Assembly (NCBI RefSeq): GCF_015672735.1
Contig: NZ_JADABY010000065.1
Location: forward strand, 1 to 64,000
Direction: 5' to 3'
Origin: Citrobacter sp. Res13-Sevr-PEB04-36
GTDB lineage: Bacteria; Pseudomonadota; Gammaproteobacteria; Enterobacterales; Enterobacteriaceae
Length of the DNA stretch: 64,000 nt
Shown here: piece after piece, positions 31,204 to 45,045 of the stretch
Position numbering within the stretch: position 1 is the stretch's first letter
Layout: every line of letters begins with the position of its first letter
Translations under genes and position numbers: made by a program
The notes under the pieces: generated by a model
The model's database searches: none
What the model saw: only the letters and a program-made list of their open reading frames with translations
Told to the model about the DNA's origin: nothing

Positions 31204-32341
31204 TTAAGCATCACGCGGCAGACCTTTTTCAATCACCCTGACCAGTCGCTGTTTCTTCGGTAACTGCACTTCAACCACGCACGCATTTCTTTTCTCAATT
31301 TGCTGCGCAATCGCCCATTCTATGTGCTCGTCGAGAAGTGGGTGCTCACCTCTGCGATTTTCCAGCGCATTTATCACTGTTTCATCCCACGGGGCATTGC
31401 CCAGCGCAACGGCGATATTTCGCAACCATCGCAAGTGTCCGATGCGACGAATCGCCGAACCTTCCGTTACTTTTAAAAACCATGCTTCGCTCCAGCCAAA
31501 TAACTCAATCAGTTCCGGGGCATGTAGCTGTTTACGTGGGCTAAAGTCATCTTCTGCGGTGAGCTGCGAATAGCGATTCCAGGGACAAATAAGCTGGCAG
31601 TCATCGCAGCCATAGATTCGGTTGCCTAGCAGCGGGCGAAACTCTTCCGGGATGGCGCCTTCCAGTTCGATCGTGAGATAGGAAATACAGCGGCGGGCAT
31701 CAACGGTGTACGGTTCAACGATGGCGCCCGTGGGGCAAATCGTCATACAGGCCACGCATTTGCCGCAGGCTTCTTCAACAGGCTGATCCACGGGCAGCGG
31801 TAAATCGATCAGCAGTTCACCAAGGAAGAAAAATGATCCGGCTTCACGGCTGAGAATTAGTGAGTGCTTACCAACCCAGCCAAGTCCGGCTTTTTCCGCC
31901 AGTGGACGCTCCAGAATGGGCGCAGAATCGACAAAAGGTCTAAAATTCAGCGAAACGCAATGCTGCTGGATCAACTCGCCCAGCTTTTTTAAACGGTTAC
32001 GCAGCAGCTTATGGTAGTCACGGCCCAACGCATAACGGCTGATGTAGCCCAGTGACGGGTTTTTTAGCGTGCTGGCAAACGCGGCGTTGGCGGGAAGATA
32101 ATTCATCCGTACGCTGATGACGCGTAAAGTTCCGGGTAATAATTCGTGGGGGCGGGCGCGCATCATGCCGTGACGGGCCATCCAATCCATTTCACCATGG
32201 TATTGTTTATCCAGCCAGGCCTGCAGTTTGGGTTCGGCTTCGCTAAGGTCGGTATCGGCAATGCCGACCTGCTGAAAGCCAAGTTCCAGCCCCCACTGCT
32301 TAATTTTTTGTGCTAACTGATTGAGATCGAGGGGCTCTGAC

Positions 32342-32343
<2 letters not shown>
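31204..32343 (-). CDS. queG: Epoxyqueuosine reductase QueG
   Basis: QueG is the B12-dependent enzyme that reduces epoxyqueuosine to queuosine in tRNA. It has 379 residues, as in E. coli. Two ferredoxin-type [4Fe-4S] motifs are present: CGKCVACMTICPTGA near residue 190 and CDDCQLICPWN near 240. The start MSEPLDLNQ is chosen by family length; a longer upstream frame overlaps nnr and is rejected. Its ATG overlaps that of the divergent nnr within the palindrome CATG at 32341-32344. Confidence 0.95.
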
Positions 32344-34322
<1,979 letters not shown>

Positions 34323-34339
34323 CCTTAAAGGGTGGCGGG

Positions 34340-35674
34340 ATGATTTATCGCATCAGAAATTGGCTGATGGCAACCTTGGTCCTGCTGTGCGCGCAGGCAG
34401 GGGCCGCCAGCCTTTCCGATCTTCAGGTTTCTAACGGCGAACAGCAGGCGCGGATTACGCTCAGCTTTATTGGCGAACCTGAATATGCTGTATCGCAGGA
34501 CGGGAAGCGCACCGTTGCGCTGGATATTAAACAAACCGGCGTGATTCAGGGACTGCCGCTGCTGTTTAGCGGTAATAACCTGGTTAAGGCCATCCGTGCG
34601 GGTACACCGAACGATCCACAGTCTTTGCGACTGGTTGTCGATTTAACCGAGAACGGAAAAGCCGCCGCCGTAAAACGGCAAAACGGCGGTAACTATACCG
34701 TGGTGTTTACCATCAATGCTGATGCACCTCCGCCGCCACCGCCACCTCCTGTGGTGGTGAAGCGCGTTGAAGCACCCGTTGTCGCTCCGCGTCCGTCAGA
34801 ACCTGCGCGTAACCCGTTTAAAACGGAAAATAACCGCACGACAGCCGTCATCAACAGTAATACGGCCACGCGGCCTGCCGCTCGGGCGGTGAGCAACAAT
34901 AATGGCGATAAAGTGGTCATTGCGATTGATGCCGGGCATGGTGGACAAGATCCTGGCGCGATTGGCCCTGGCGGTACGCGTGAGAAAAATGTCACCATCG
35001 CCGTCGCGCGTAAACTGCGCAGTCTGCTCAATGACGACCCGATGTTTAAGGGCGTACTCACCCGTGACGGCGATTACTTCATCTCAGTGATGGGACGTTC
35101 TGATGTTGCGCGTAAACAAAATGCCAACTTCCTGGTCTCCATTCATGCGGATGCGGCACCTAACCGGGATGCCACGGGCGCTTCCGTGTGGGTGCTGTCA
35201 AACCGTCGGGCCAACACAGAAATGGCTGGCTGGCTGGAACAGCATGAGAAGCAATCGGAACTGTTGGGCGGTGCGGGTGATGTGCTGGCCAACAGTCAGT
35301 CCGACCCGTATTTGAGTCAGGCGGTGCTGGACCTGCAGTTCGGTCATTCACAGCGCGTAGGGTATGATGTGGCAACCAGCATGATCGGTCAGCTGGAGCG
35401 CATTGGTTCGATGCATAAGCGTCGTCCGGAGCACGCCAGCCTTGGTGTATTGCGTTCGCCGGATATCCCGTCAGTGCTGGTTGAAACCGGTTTTATCAGT
35501 AACAACAGCGAAGAGCGTTTGTTAGCGAGCGATGATTATCAGCAGCAGCTGGCCGAGGCGATTTACAAAGGACTGCGTAATTACTTCCAGTCGCATCCGA
35601 TGCAAACCGGACCGCAGGGCGCACCTGCGCAAACCGCCAGCGCCATTTCGCCGGGCGACACGTTAACCAATTAA
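34340..35674 (+). CDS. amiB: N-acetylmuramoyl-L-alanine amidase AmiB
   Basis: AmiB splits the septal murein during cell separation, activated by EnvC. It has 444 residues (E. coli 445). A signal peptide (about 1-22) is followed by an AMIN domain (to about 130), a Pro-rich linker with a run of eight Pro around residue 135, and the zinc-dependent Amidase_3 domain from about 190. Zinc ligands show in [11 protein letters not shown] and in SIHADAA; the catalytic Glu is in VLVETGF. Confidence 0.97.
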   Translation: MIYRIRNWLMATLVLLCAQAGAASLSDLQVSNGEQQARITLSFIGEPEYAVSQDGKRTVALDIKQTGVIQGLPLLFSGNNLVKAIRAGTPNDPQSLRLVVDLTENGKAAAVKRQNGGNYTVVFTINADAPPPPPPPPVVVKRVEAPVVAPRPSEPARNPFKTENNRTTAVINSNTATRPAARAVSNNNGDKVVIAIDAGHGGQDPGAIGPGGTREKNVTIAVARKLRSLLNDDPMFKGVLTRDGDYFISVMGRSDVARKQNANFLVSIHADAAPNRDATGASVWVLSNRRANTEMAGWLEQHEKQSELLGGAGDVLANSQSDPYLSQAVLDLQFGHSQRVGYDVATSMIGQLERIGSMHKRRPEHASLGVLRSPDIPSVLVETGFISNNSEERLLASDDYQQQLAEAIYKGLRNYFQSHPMQTGPQGAPAQTASAISPGDTLTN

Positions 35675-35683
35675 GGATTAGCC

Positions 35684-37540
35684 ATGCCGATTCAGGTTCT
35701 ACCGCCACAGCTGGCGAACCAAATTGCCGCAGGTGAAGTGGTAGAACGGCCTGCGTCAGTGGTTAAAGAACTGGTAGAAAACAGTATCGATGCGGGTGCA
35801 ACGCGCATTGATATTGATATCGAACGTGGCGGTGCCAAGCTGATCCGCATTCGTGACAACGGCTGCGGCATTAAAAAAGACGAGCTGGCACTGGCTCTGG
35901 CGCGTCATGCGACCAGTAAAATTGCCTCGCTTGACGATCTCGAAGCTATTGTTAGCCTCGGATTTCGCGGGGAAGCGCTGGCCAGCATCAGCTCGGTCTC
36001 TCGTTTAACCCTGACGTCACGTACGCAAGAACAATCCGAAGCCTGGCAGGCCTATGCCGAAGGGCGCGATATGGACGTGACGATTAAACCTGCCGCGCAC
36101 CCGGTGGGCACCACGCTGGAAGTGTTGGATCTGTTCTACAACACGCCAGCACGGCGTAAGTTCATGCGCACCGAGAAAACCGAATTTAACCATATCGACG
36201 AGATTATCCGCCGCATTGCGCTGGCGCGTTTTGATGTGACCATAAATTTGTCGCACAACGGTAAAATGGTGCGTCAGTACCGCGCAGTCGCCGCCGATGG
36301 CCAGAAAGAGCGTCGTCTGGGCGCGATTTGCGGCACGCCGTTTCTGGAGCATGCGCTGGCGATTGAGTGGCAGCATGGTGATTTAACGCTGCGTGGCTGG
36401 GTCGCTGACCCGAATCACACCACGACGGCGCTGGCCGAAATCCAGTACTGCTATGTCAATGGCCGTATGATGCGCGATCGGCTGATCAACCACGCTATCC
36501 GCCAGGCCTGCGAAGACAAACTTGGGGCCGATCAGCAGCCTGCGTTTGTCCTGTACCTTGAAATCGACCCGCATCAGGTGGACGTTAACGTACATCCTGC
36601 CAAGCATGAAGTCCGTTTCCATCAGTCCCGGCTGGTACATGATTTTATCTATCAGGGCGTGCTGAGCGTATTGCAACAGCAGCTTGAAACGTCGCAGCTG
36701 TTGGCCGATGACGACAGTCCTGCGCCAAGGCATATCCCGGAGAACCGGGTTGCGGCTGGACGAAACCACTTTGCTGAACCCGCACCGGCGCGTGAACCGG
36801 CTACACCGCGTTATTCCGTATCGGTAGGCGGTGGCGGTGGCCGTCAGGCGAGTGCCAGTTGGCCACACGCTCAGCCTGGGTATCAAAAGCAGCAGGGGGA
36901 AGTTTATCAGCAACTGCTGCAGACACCTGCGCCAACGCATAAAACCACGATGCCTGAAACACCCGCGGCACCGCTTACCGGAAATAGCCAAAGTTTTGGT
37001 CGTGTATTGACGATCGTGGGGGCTGACTGTGCATTACTGGAATGTGACGGTCATATTCGCCTGCTGGCGTTGCCGGTGGCCGAGCGCTGGCTGCGTCAGG
37101 CGCAGTTAACGCCAGCGCAAGGACCCGTTTGCGCCCAGCCGTTACTGATCCCCTTGCGTTTGAAAGTGACCGATGATGAGAAGACGGCGCTGGAAAAAGC
37201 ACAGAGTCAGTTGGCTGAGTTGGGCATTGAATTTCAACTGGATGCGCAGCATGTGACCATCCGAGCGGTGCCTTTACCCTTACGCCAACAAAATTTACAA
37301 ATCTTGATTCCTGAACTGATAGGCTACCTGGCGCTGCAGTCCGTATCCGAACCTGGCGATCTTGCACAGTGGATTGCGCGAAACGTCATGAGTGAACATC
37401 CGCAGTGGAGCATGGCTCAGGCCATTACGCTGTTAACGGATGTTGAGCGGCTATGCCCACAATTAGTGAAGGCGCCGCCGGGTGGTCTGTTACAACCTGT
37501 TGACTTACATTCGGTAATGAACGCCCTGAAACATGAGTGA
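35684..37540 (+). CDS. mutL: DNA mismatch repair protein MutL
   Basis: MutL links mismatch recognition by MutS to MutH incision and UvrD unwinding. It has 618 residues (E. coli 615). The GHKL ATPase domain is N-terminal: [14 protein letters not shown] near residue 29-42, DNGCGI near 58-63, and [10 protein letters not shown] near 93-102. A low-complexity Pro/Gln/Gly linker (about 345-430) separates it from the dimerisation domain. It overlaps miaA by 8 bases (ATGAGTGA). Confidence 0.98.
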   Translation: MPIQVLPPQLANQIAAGEVVERPASVVKELVENSIDAGATRIDIDIERGGAKLIRIRDNGCGIKKDELALALARHATSKIASLDDLEAIVSLGFRGEALASISSVSRLTLTSRTQEQSEAWQAYAEGRDMDVTIKPAAHPVGTTLEVLDLFYNTPARRKFMRTEKTEFNHIDEIIRRIALARFDVTINLSHNGKMVRQYRAVAADGQKERRLGAICGTPFLEHALAIEWQHGDLTLRGWVADPNHTTTALAEIQYCYVNGRMMRDRLINHAIRQACEDKLGADQQPAFVLYLEIDPHQVDVNVHPAKHEVRFHQSRLVHDFIYQGVLSVLQQQLETSQLLADDDSPAPRHIPENRVAAGRNHFAEPAPAREPATPRYSVSVGGGGGRQASASWPHAQPGYQKQQGEVYQQLLQTPAPTHKTTMPETPAAPLTGNSQSFGRVLTIVGADCALLECDGHIRLLALPVAERWLRQAQLTPAQGPVCAQPLLIPLRLKVTDDEKTALEKAQSQLAELGIEFQLDAQHVTIRAVPLPLRQQNLQILIPELIGYLALQSVSEPGDLAQWIARNVMSEHPQWSMAQAITLLTDVERLCPQLVKAPPGGLLQPVDLHSVMNALKHE

Positions 37541-38483
37541 TATCAGTAAGGCGAGCCTGCCAAAGGCACTGTTTTTGATGGGGCCGACGGCTTCCGGCAA
37601 AACGGCATTAGCAATTGAATTGCGTAAAGTTTTGCCAGTAGAGTTGATAAGCGTTGATTCCGCCCTTATCTACAAGGGGATGGATATCGGTACGGCTAAG
37701 CCGGATGCTGAAGAGTTAAAGGCCGCGCCGCATCGACTGCTGGATATTCGCGATCCAGCACAGGCGTACTCTGCGGCGGATTTTCGCCGCGATGCGCTAG
37801 CCGAGATGGCCGATATCACCGCAGCGGGACGAATTCCGCTGTTAGTGGGCGGCACAATGTTATATTTCAAAGCCTTGCTGGAAGGGTTGTCGCCGTTACC
37901 GTCGGCGGACCAGGAAGTCAGGGCCAGAATTGAACAGCAGGCGGCAGAGCGTGGATGGGATGCGTTACACCGACAGCTTCAGGAGATCGATCCGGTTGCT
38001 GCGGCGCGGATTCATCCAAATGATCCGCAAAGACTTTCCCGGGCACTGGAAGTTTTTTTCATTTCGGGTAAAACTTTAACGGAGCTGACGCAAACGTCAG
38101 GAGATGCTTTGCCGTATCAGGTGCATCAGTTTGCAATCGCCCCGGCGAGCCGTGAACTGCTCCATCAGCGAATTGAGCAGCGTTTTCATCAGATGTTGGC
38201 TTCAGGTTTTGAAGCAGAAGTCCGGGCGCTTTTTGCCCGAGGAGATTTGCATACGGATTTGCCTTCCATTCGTTGTGTCGGGTATCGCCAGATGTGGTCA
38301 TACATTGAAGGCGAAATTTCATACGATGAAATGGTTTATAGAGGTGTTTGCGCCACGAGGCAGTTGGCGAAGCGGCAGGTAACCTGGTTGCGTGGTTGGG
38401 AAGGGGTGCACTGGCTTGACAGTGAAAAGCCTGACCAGGCGCGAAACGAAGTATTACAGGTTGTTGGTGCTATCGCGAATTGA
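37533..38483 (+). CDS. miaA: tRNA dimethylallyltransferase MiaA
   Basis: MiaA adds dimethylallyl to A37 of tRNAs that read UNN codons. It has 316 residues, as in E. coli. The P-loop GPTASGKT lies at residues 17-24, [18 protein letters not shown] at about 40-57, and the conserved RCVGYRQMW near 248. It starts inside the mutL stop region (8-base overlap). hfq follows after 84 bases. Confidence 0.98.
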   Translation: MSDISKASLPKALFLMGPTASGKTALAIELRKVLPVELISVDSALIYKGMDIGTAKPDAEELKAAPHRLLDIRDPAQAYSAADFRRDALAEMADITAAGRIPLLVGGTMLYFKALLEGLSPLPSADQEVRARIEQQAAERGWDALHRQLQEIDPVAAARIHPNDPQRLSRALEVFFISGKTLTELTQTSGDALPYQVHQFAIAPASRELLHQRIEQRFHQMLASGFEAEVRALFARGDLHTDLPSIRCVGYRQMWSYIEGEISYDEMVYRGVCATRQLAKRQVTWLRGWEGVHWLDSEKPDQARNEVLQVVGAIAN

Positions 38484-38555
38484 ATGTGTACAATTGAAAC
38501 GTATCGTGCGCAATTTTTCAGAATCGAAAGGTTCAAAGTACAAATAAGCATATAA

Positions 38556-38879
<324 letters not shown>

Positions 38880-38953
38880 GGTTTTGGGCTGTTTTTCACA
38901 CGGGGAGCCAGAGATCCTGCGTTCCCCGTTGATATATATTAAGGGGTTGACGC

Positions 38954-40234
38954 TTGTTTGACCGTTATGATGCCGGTGAGCAGGCGGTACTGGTACACAT
39001 CTATTTTTCGCAAGACAAAGATATGGAAGACCTCCAGGAGTTTGAATCTCTGGTTTCTTCCGCCGGTGTCGAAGCAATGCAGGTGATTACCGGGAGCCGT
39101 AAAGCACCGCACCCGAAGTTTTTTGTTGGTGAAGGTAAGGCAATCGAAATTGCGGAAGCCGTAAAAGCGACTGGCGCTGCGGTGGTGATTTTTGATCATG
39201 CTTTGAGCCCTGCCCAGGAACGCAACCTGGAACAGTTATGTCAGTGTCTTGTTATCGACAGGACCGGCCTCATTTTAGATATTTTTGCCCAGCGTGCGCG
39301 TACCCATGAGGGTAAGTTGCAGGTTGAGCTGGCGCAGTTGCGCCATATGGCTACGCGTCTGGTCCGTGGCTGGACCCACCTTGAAAGACAAAAAGGCGGG
39401 ATTGGTTTGCGCGGTCCGGGTGAAACCCAGCTCGAAACCGACCGTCGTTTGCTGCGTAATCGTATTTTGCAGATCCAGTCGCGCCTGCAAAAAGTTGAAA
39501 AGCAACGTGAGCAGGGGCGGCAGTCGCGCAAGAAAGCGGATGTTCCAACCGTATCACTGGTGGGATATACCAACGCCGGAAAATCCACCCTGTTCAACCA
39601 GATAACCGAAGCCCAGGTTTATGCAGCAGATCAACTGTTTGCGACCCTGGACCCGACGCTACGTCGTATCGACGTGGCGGACGTCGGCGAAACCGTGCTG
39701 GCGGATACCGTAGGGTTTATCCGTCATTTACCGCATGACCTGGTAGCGGCATTTAAAGCCACTTTGCAGGAAACTCGTCAGGCGACATTGCTGCTGCACG
39801 TTATTGATGCGGCAGATTTTCGTGTGCAGGAAAACATTGAGGCCGTCGATACGGTACTTGAAGAGATCGATGCGCATGAGATCCCGACTCTGCTGGTAAT
39901 GAATAAAATCGATATGCTGGACGATTTTGAACCGCGTATCGACAGAGATGAAGAAAATAAACCAATCCGCGTTTGGGTTTCAGCGCAAACCGGTATTGGC
40001 ATACCACAGCTTTTTCAGGCTTTAACAGAGCGTCTTTCTGGTGAGGTTGCGCAGCATACGCTGCGTTTGCCACCGCAGGAAGGGCGTCTGAGAAGCCGGT
40101 TTTATCAACTTCAGGCAATAGAAAAAGAGTGGATGGAGGAGGACGGCAGCGTAGGTTTGCAAGTTCGCATGCCGATCGTTGACTGGCGTCGCCTCTGTAA
40201 ACAAGAACCGGCACTGGAAGACTATGTTGTCTGA
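38954..40234 (+). CDS. hflX: Ribosome-splitting GTPase HflX
   Basis: HflX binds the 50S E site region and splits or rescues stalled ribosomes, notably in heat stress. It has 426 residues, as in E. coli. An N-terminal HflX domain and a coiled coil (around 160-190) precede the G domain: GYTNAGKST near 204-212, DTVGF near 250-254, NKIDML near 316. The start is TTG with AAGGGG upstream, which matches E. coli; no other start fits. A diverged ERIC element separates it from hflK. Confidence 0.96.
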   Translation: MFDRYDAGEQAVLVHIYFSQDKDMEDLQEFESLVSSAGVEAMQVITGSRKAPHPKFFVGEGKAIEIAEAVKATGAAVVIFDHALSPAQERNLEQLCQCLVIDRTGLILDIFAQRARTHEGKLQVELAQLRHMATRLVRGWTHLERQKGGIGLRGPGETQLETDRRLLRNRILQIQSRLQKVEKQREQGRQSRKKADVPTVSLVGYTNAGKSTLFNQITEAQVYAADQLFATLDPTLRRIDVADVGETVLADTVGFIRHLPHDLVAAFKATLQETRQATLLLHVIDAADFRVQENIEAVDTVLEEIDAHEIPTLLVMNKIDMLDDFEPRIDRDEENKPIRVWVSAQTGIGIPQLFQALTERLSGEVAQHTLRLPPQEGRLRSRFYQLQAIEKEWMEEDGSVGLQVRMPIVDWRRLCKQEPALEDYVV

Positions 40235-40287
40235 TCTGACGGATATGGCCTGAAGATTTTTTCGCCTCTATACCTTGTGGATTTAGT

Positions 40288-40395
40288 GCGGCAGGAAGGC
40301 GGCAAGTTCTGAAATCCCAGGAGCATAACCAACTATGTGACTGGGGTTGAGGGATGTAGCCAACGCATCTGCAGCGCAAAAGGCGCAGGTATAGC
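40288..40395. repeat. ERIC element between hflX and hflK
   Basis: About 108 bases with the ERIC core AATCCCAGGAGCATAACC / ATGTGACTGGGGTTGAG and arms GGCAGGAAGGCGGCAAG / TAGCCAACGCATCTGCAG. It occupies most of the hflX-hflK gap, so it is transcribed within the operon mRNA and would fold there. Confidence 0.85.
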
Positions 40396-40422
40396 ATCGC
40401 ATAACAAATATGGAGCACAAAC

Positions 40423-41676
40423 ATGGCGTGGAATCAGCCCGGTAATAACGGACAAGACCGCGACCCCTGGGGAAGCAGCAAACCTGGCGGCAACTCTGAG
40501 GGAAATGGAAACAAAGGTGGTCGTGATCAGGGTCCTCCTGATCTTGATGATATCTTCCGCAAGCTGAGTAAAAAACTTGGCGGTCTGGGGGGCGGTAAAG
40601 GTACAGGCTCTGGTGGCGGTAGTTCATCGCAAGGTCCGCGCCCGCAACTGGGTGGCCGAGTCTTTACTATTGCTGCGGCAGCTATTGTCATTATCTGGGC
40701 AGCCAGCGGTTTCTATACCATTAAAGAAGCGGAACGCGGCGTGGTGACACGCTTCGGTAAATTCAGCCATCTGGTTGAACCGGGTCTGAACTGGAAACCG
40801 ACATTTGTGGATACCGTCACGCCGGTGAACGTTGAAGCCGTGCGTGAACTGGCGGCTTCCGGTGTGATGCTGACTTCTGACGAAAACGTCGTGCGCGTTG
40901 AGATGAACGTGCAGTACCGCGTGACCGACCCGCAGAAATATCTGTTTAGCGTGACCAGTGCTGATGACAGCCTGCGTCAGGCAACCGACAGTGCACTGCG
41001 TGGGGTTATCGGTAAATACACCATGGACCGTATCCTGACCGAAGGGCGTACCGTTATTCGTAGCGATACCCAGCGTGAACTGGAAGAGACCATTCGTCCA
41101 TACAACATGGGTATCACCCTGCTGGACGTCAACTTCCAGGCAGCACGTCCGCCGGAAGAGGTGAAAGCAGCATTTGACGATGCTATCGCGGCGCGTGAAA
41201 ACGAGCAGCAGTATATTCGTGAAGCAGAAGCGTATACCAACGAAGTACAGCCGCGTGCTAATGGTCAGGCGCAGCGTATTCTTGAAGAAGCGCGTGCATA
41301 CAAAACACGAACCATCCTGGAAGCACAGGGTGAGGTGGCGCGTTTTGCCAAAATCCTGCCGGAATATAAAGCCGCACCGCAAATTACTCGCGAGCGTCTA
41401 TATATCGAGACCATGGAAAAAGTACTGAGCCATACTCGTAAAGTGCTGGTTAACGACAAGGGTGGCAATCTGATGGTTCTGCCGTTGGATCAAATGCTAA
41501 AAGGCGGCAACGCTCCGGCAGCCAAGAGTCAGAGCAGCTCAAACCTGCTGACTCTGCCGCCAGCATCGTCTTCCAGTACGGGAGCAAGCAACACCTCGTC
41601 CACCAGTCAGGGCGATATTATGGACCAACGCCGCGTTAACGCGCAGCGTAACGACTACCAGCGTCAGGGGGAATAA
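40423..41676 (+). CDS. hflK: FtsH modulator HflK
   Basis: HflK pairs with HflC in large cage-like complexes that surround and restrain the FtsH protease in the inner membrane. It has 417 residues (E. coli 419). A Gly/Asn-rich cytoplasmic leader (about 1-75) precedes one transmembrane segment (about 80-100), then a periplasmic SPFH/band-7 domain, coiled-coil helices and a Ser/Thr-rich C-terminus. It is followed by hflC after 2 bases. Confidence 0.97.
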   Translation: MAWNQPGNNGQDRDPWGSSKPGGNSEGNGNKGGRDQGPPDLDDIFRKLSKKLGGLGGGKGTGSGGGSSSQGPRPQLGGRVFTIAAAAIVIIWAASGFYTIKEAERGVVTRFGKFSHLVEPGLNWKPTFVDTVTPVNVEAVRELAASGVMLTSDENVVRVEMNVQYRVTDPQKYLFSVTSADDSLRQATDSALRGVIGKYTMDRILTEGRTVIRSDTQRELEETIRPYNMGITLLDVNFQAARPPEEVKAAFDDAIAARENEQQYIREAEAYTNEVQPRANGQAQRILEEARAYKTRTILEAQGEVARFAKILPEYKAAPQITRERLYIETMEKVLSHTRKVLVNDKGGNLMVLPLDQMLKGGNAPAAKSQSSSNLLTLPPASSSSTGASNTSSTSQGDIMDQRRVNAQRNDYQRQGE

Positions 41677-41678
41677 CG

Positions 41679-42683
41679 ATGCGTAAGTCAGTTATTGCGA
41701 TTATCATCATCGTTCTGGTAGTGCTGTTCATGTCTCTCTTTGTGGTCAAAGAAGGCGAGCGTGGTATTACTCTGCGCTTTGGTAAAGTTCTACGTGACGA
41801 TGACAACAAACCGCTGGTTGTTGCTCCGGGCCTGCACTTCAAGATTCCATTTATTGAATCCGTGAAGATGCTTGATGCGCGTATTCAGACCATGGACAAC
41901 CAGGCCGATCGCTTTGTCACCAAAGAGAAGAAAGACCTGATCGTTGACTCCTACATCAAGTGGCGTATCAGCGACTTCAGCCGTTACTACCTGGCAACGG
42001 GCGGTGGCGATGTTTCTCAGGCAGAAGTGCTGTTAAAACGTAAGTTCTCTGACCGTCTGCGTTCTGAAATCGGTCGTCTGGACGTAAAAGACATCGTTAC
42101 CGACTCTCGTGGTCGCTTAACGCTGGAAGTCCGTGACGCGCTGAACTCAGGTTCTGCAGGTACGGAAGACGAAGTCGCAACTCCAGCGGCGGACAGCGCG
42201 ATCGCCGAAGCGGCTGAGCGTGTTCAGGCTGAAACCAACGGTAAAGTACCGGTCATCAACCCGAACAGTATGGCGGCGTTGGGGATCGAAGTGGTTGACG
42301 TGCGTATTAAGCAAATCAACCTGCCTGCTGAAGTGTCTGAGGCTATCTACAACCGTATGCGCGCTGAGCGTGAAGCGGTAGCGCGTCGCCATCGTTCACA
42401 AGGTCAGGAAGAAGCGGAAAAACTGCGTGCTACAGCGGACTATGAAGTCACCAAAACGCTGGCAGAATCTGAGCGTCAGGGCCGTATTATGCGTGGTGAA
42501 GGCGATGCAGAAGCCGCTAAGTTGTTTGCGGATGCATTCAGTCAGGATCCTGATTTCTACGCCTTCATCCGTAGCCTGCGCGCTTACGAGAAGAGCTTTG
42601 AAGGTAATCAGGACGTGATGATCATGAGCCCGGATAGCGATTTCTTCCGCTACATGAAGACGCCGAGCAACGCAACACGCTAA
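41679..42683 (+). CDS. hflC: FtsH modulator HflC
   Basis: The partner of HflK. It has 334 residues, as in E. coli. One N-terminal transmembrane segment (about 3-21) is followed by a periplasmic band-7 domain (ERGITLRFGKV start) and a helical region that includes EAVARRHRSQGQEEAEKLRA near 230. The start codon lies 2 bases after the hflK stop, so translation is coupled. A strong terminator follows. Confidence 0.97.
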   Translation: MRKSVIAIIIIVLVVLFMSLFVVKEGERGITLRFGKVLRDDDNKPLVVAPGLHFKIPFIESVKMLDARIQTMDNQADRFVTKEKKDLIVDSYIKWRISDFSRYYLATGGGDVSQAEVLLKRKFSDRLRSEIGRLDVKDIVTDSRGRLTLEVRDALNSGSAGTEDEVATPAADSAIAEAAERVQAETNGKVPVINPNSMAALGIEVVDVRIKQINLPAEVSEAIYNRMRAEREAVARRHRSQGQEEAEKLRATADYEVTKTLAESERQGRIMRGEGDAEAAKLFADAFSQDPDFYAFIRSLRAYEKSFEGNQDVMIMSPDSDFFRYMKTPSNATR

Positions 42684-42710
42684 ACTCGCACCCGCGGTTT
42701 TAAACCAGCA

Positions 42711-42752
42711 AAACCACCAGCATCCCCAGGGATGCGGTGGTTTTCTTTTTAG
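42711..42752 (+). terminator. Terminator of the hflXKC operon
   Basis: AAACCACC-A-GCATCCC, loop CA, GGGATGC-G-GTGGTTT, then TCTTTTT. A 14-bp stem with one A-G mismatch, 28 bases after the hflC stop. The yjeT ribosome site AAGGAC follows at once. Confidence 0.9.
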
Positions 42753-42765
42753 ATAAGGACAACGG

Positions 42766-42963
42766 ATGAACTCAACAATTTTGTTGGCACTCGCGCTGGT
42801 TTTGGTGCTGGAAGGTCTGGGTCCGATGCTTTATCCCAGTGCCTGGAAGAAAATGATCGGGGCAATGGCGCAACTTCCTGAAAATATTTTGCGGCGTTTT
42901 GGTGGAGGTCTTGTGGTTGCGGGTATCGTGGTCTACTACATGTTGAAGAAAACGATTGGCTGA
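42766..42963 (+). CDS. yjeT: Small membrane protein YjeT (DUF2065)
   Basis: A 65-residue inner-membrane protein with two transmembrane segments (about 2-20 and 42-60) joined by the basic loop YPSAWKKMIG. E. coli YjeT has the same length. Function unknown. It lies between the hflC terminator and purA, and may be read through from hflC or have its own promoter. Confidence 0.88.
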   Translation: MNSTILLALALVLVLEGLGPMLYPSAWKKMIGAMAQLPENILRRFGGGLVVAGIVVYYMLKKTIG

Positions 42964-43062
42964 TCAATAAGTAGACTAATTTGCGGATTTCCGCATGCAA
43001 AAAGTGCTGTATATCTGAAAAAGCGGTGGTAGAATCCATTTTTAAGCAAACGGTGATTTTGA

Positions 43063-44364
<1,302 letters not shown>

Positions 44365-44409
44365 TAGTGGTTTGTAGCGTAGCGTCGAATGGCGCTGCGC
44401 TTGCTTTAT

Positions 44410-44447
44410 CATAGGCCGGATGAGATGCATTGCATCGATATCTGGCT
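44410..44447. repeat. REP-like element between purA and nsrR
   Basis: ATAGGCCGGATGAGATGC and GCATCGATATCTGGCTT, an imperfect palindrome in the 217-base purA-nsrR gap. It is diverged from the REP consensus on its right arm. The rest of the gap should hold the nsrR promoter, which is AT-rich (44480-44570). Confidence 0.65.
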
Positions 44448-44581
44448 TAAAATCACGTAAGTTCCTCGCTTTTTTCCTTCCCGAACTGAAATAAATTAGC
44501 GACCTGGCTGGTGGCTGGTTTATCATCAATATAATTAATACTACCAGGCTTATCCGTTTTATCCTTTTTCCTGAGGTTGAT

Positions 44582-45007
44582 GTGCAGTTAACAAGTTTCA
44601 CCGATTACGGATTACGTGCGCTAATCTACATGGCGTCGCTACCCGAAGGACGTATGACCAGTATTTCTGAGGTGACAGAAGTCTACGGCGTGTCCCGTAA
44701 TCATATGGTCAAAATAATCAATCAACTTAGCCGTGCTGGCTTCGTTACTGCTATTCGTGGAAAAAATGGCGGTATCCGCCTGGGCAAAGCGGCTAAGGAT
44801 ATTGGTATTGGTGATGTGGTCCGCGAGCTGGAGCCGTTGACGTTGGTCAACTGTAGTAGCGAGTTTTGCCACATTACCCCTGCCTGTCGACTCAAACAGG
44901 CGCTTTCTAAGGCAGTGCAAAGTTTTCTCACGGAACTGGACAACTACACACTTGCCGATTTGGTTGAAAAGAATCAACCGCTTTATAAATTATTGCTGGT
45001 GGAGTGA
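44582..45007 (+). CDS. nsrR: Nitric-oxide-sensing repressor NsrR
   Basis: NsrR is an Rrf2-family [2Fe-2S] or [4Fe-4S] repressor that loses DNA binding when NO attacks its cluster; it controls hmp and other NO-detoxifying genes. It has 141 residues as in E. coli. Cluster ligands are Cys91, Cys96 and Cys102 ([12 protein letters not shown]). The winged helix-turn-helix covers about residues 1-65. The start is GTG. It heads nsrR-rnr-rlmB. Confidence 0.95.
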   Translation: MQLTSFTDYGLRALIYMASLPEGRMTSISEVTEVYGVSRNHMVKIINQLSRAGFVTAIRGKNGGIRLGKAAKDIGIGDVVRELEPLTLVNCSSEFCHITPACRLKQALSKAVQSFLTELDNYTLADLVEKNQPLYKLLLVE

Positions 45008-45045
45008 CGAAAATCTTCATCAGAGCTGACAATGGAGGAACCTCG

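Noticed and set aside
43045..43061. PurR operator before purA
   Set aside because: The sequence AAGCAAACGGTGATTTT has a good left half but a poor right half. Recorded only as a suggestion within the purA entry.
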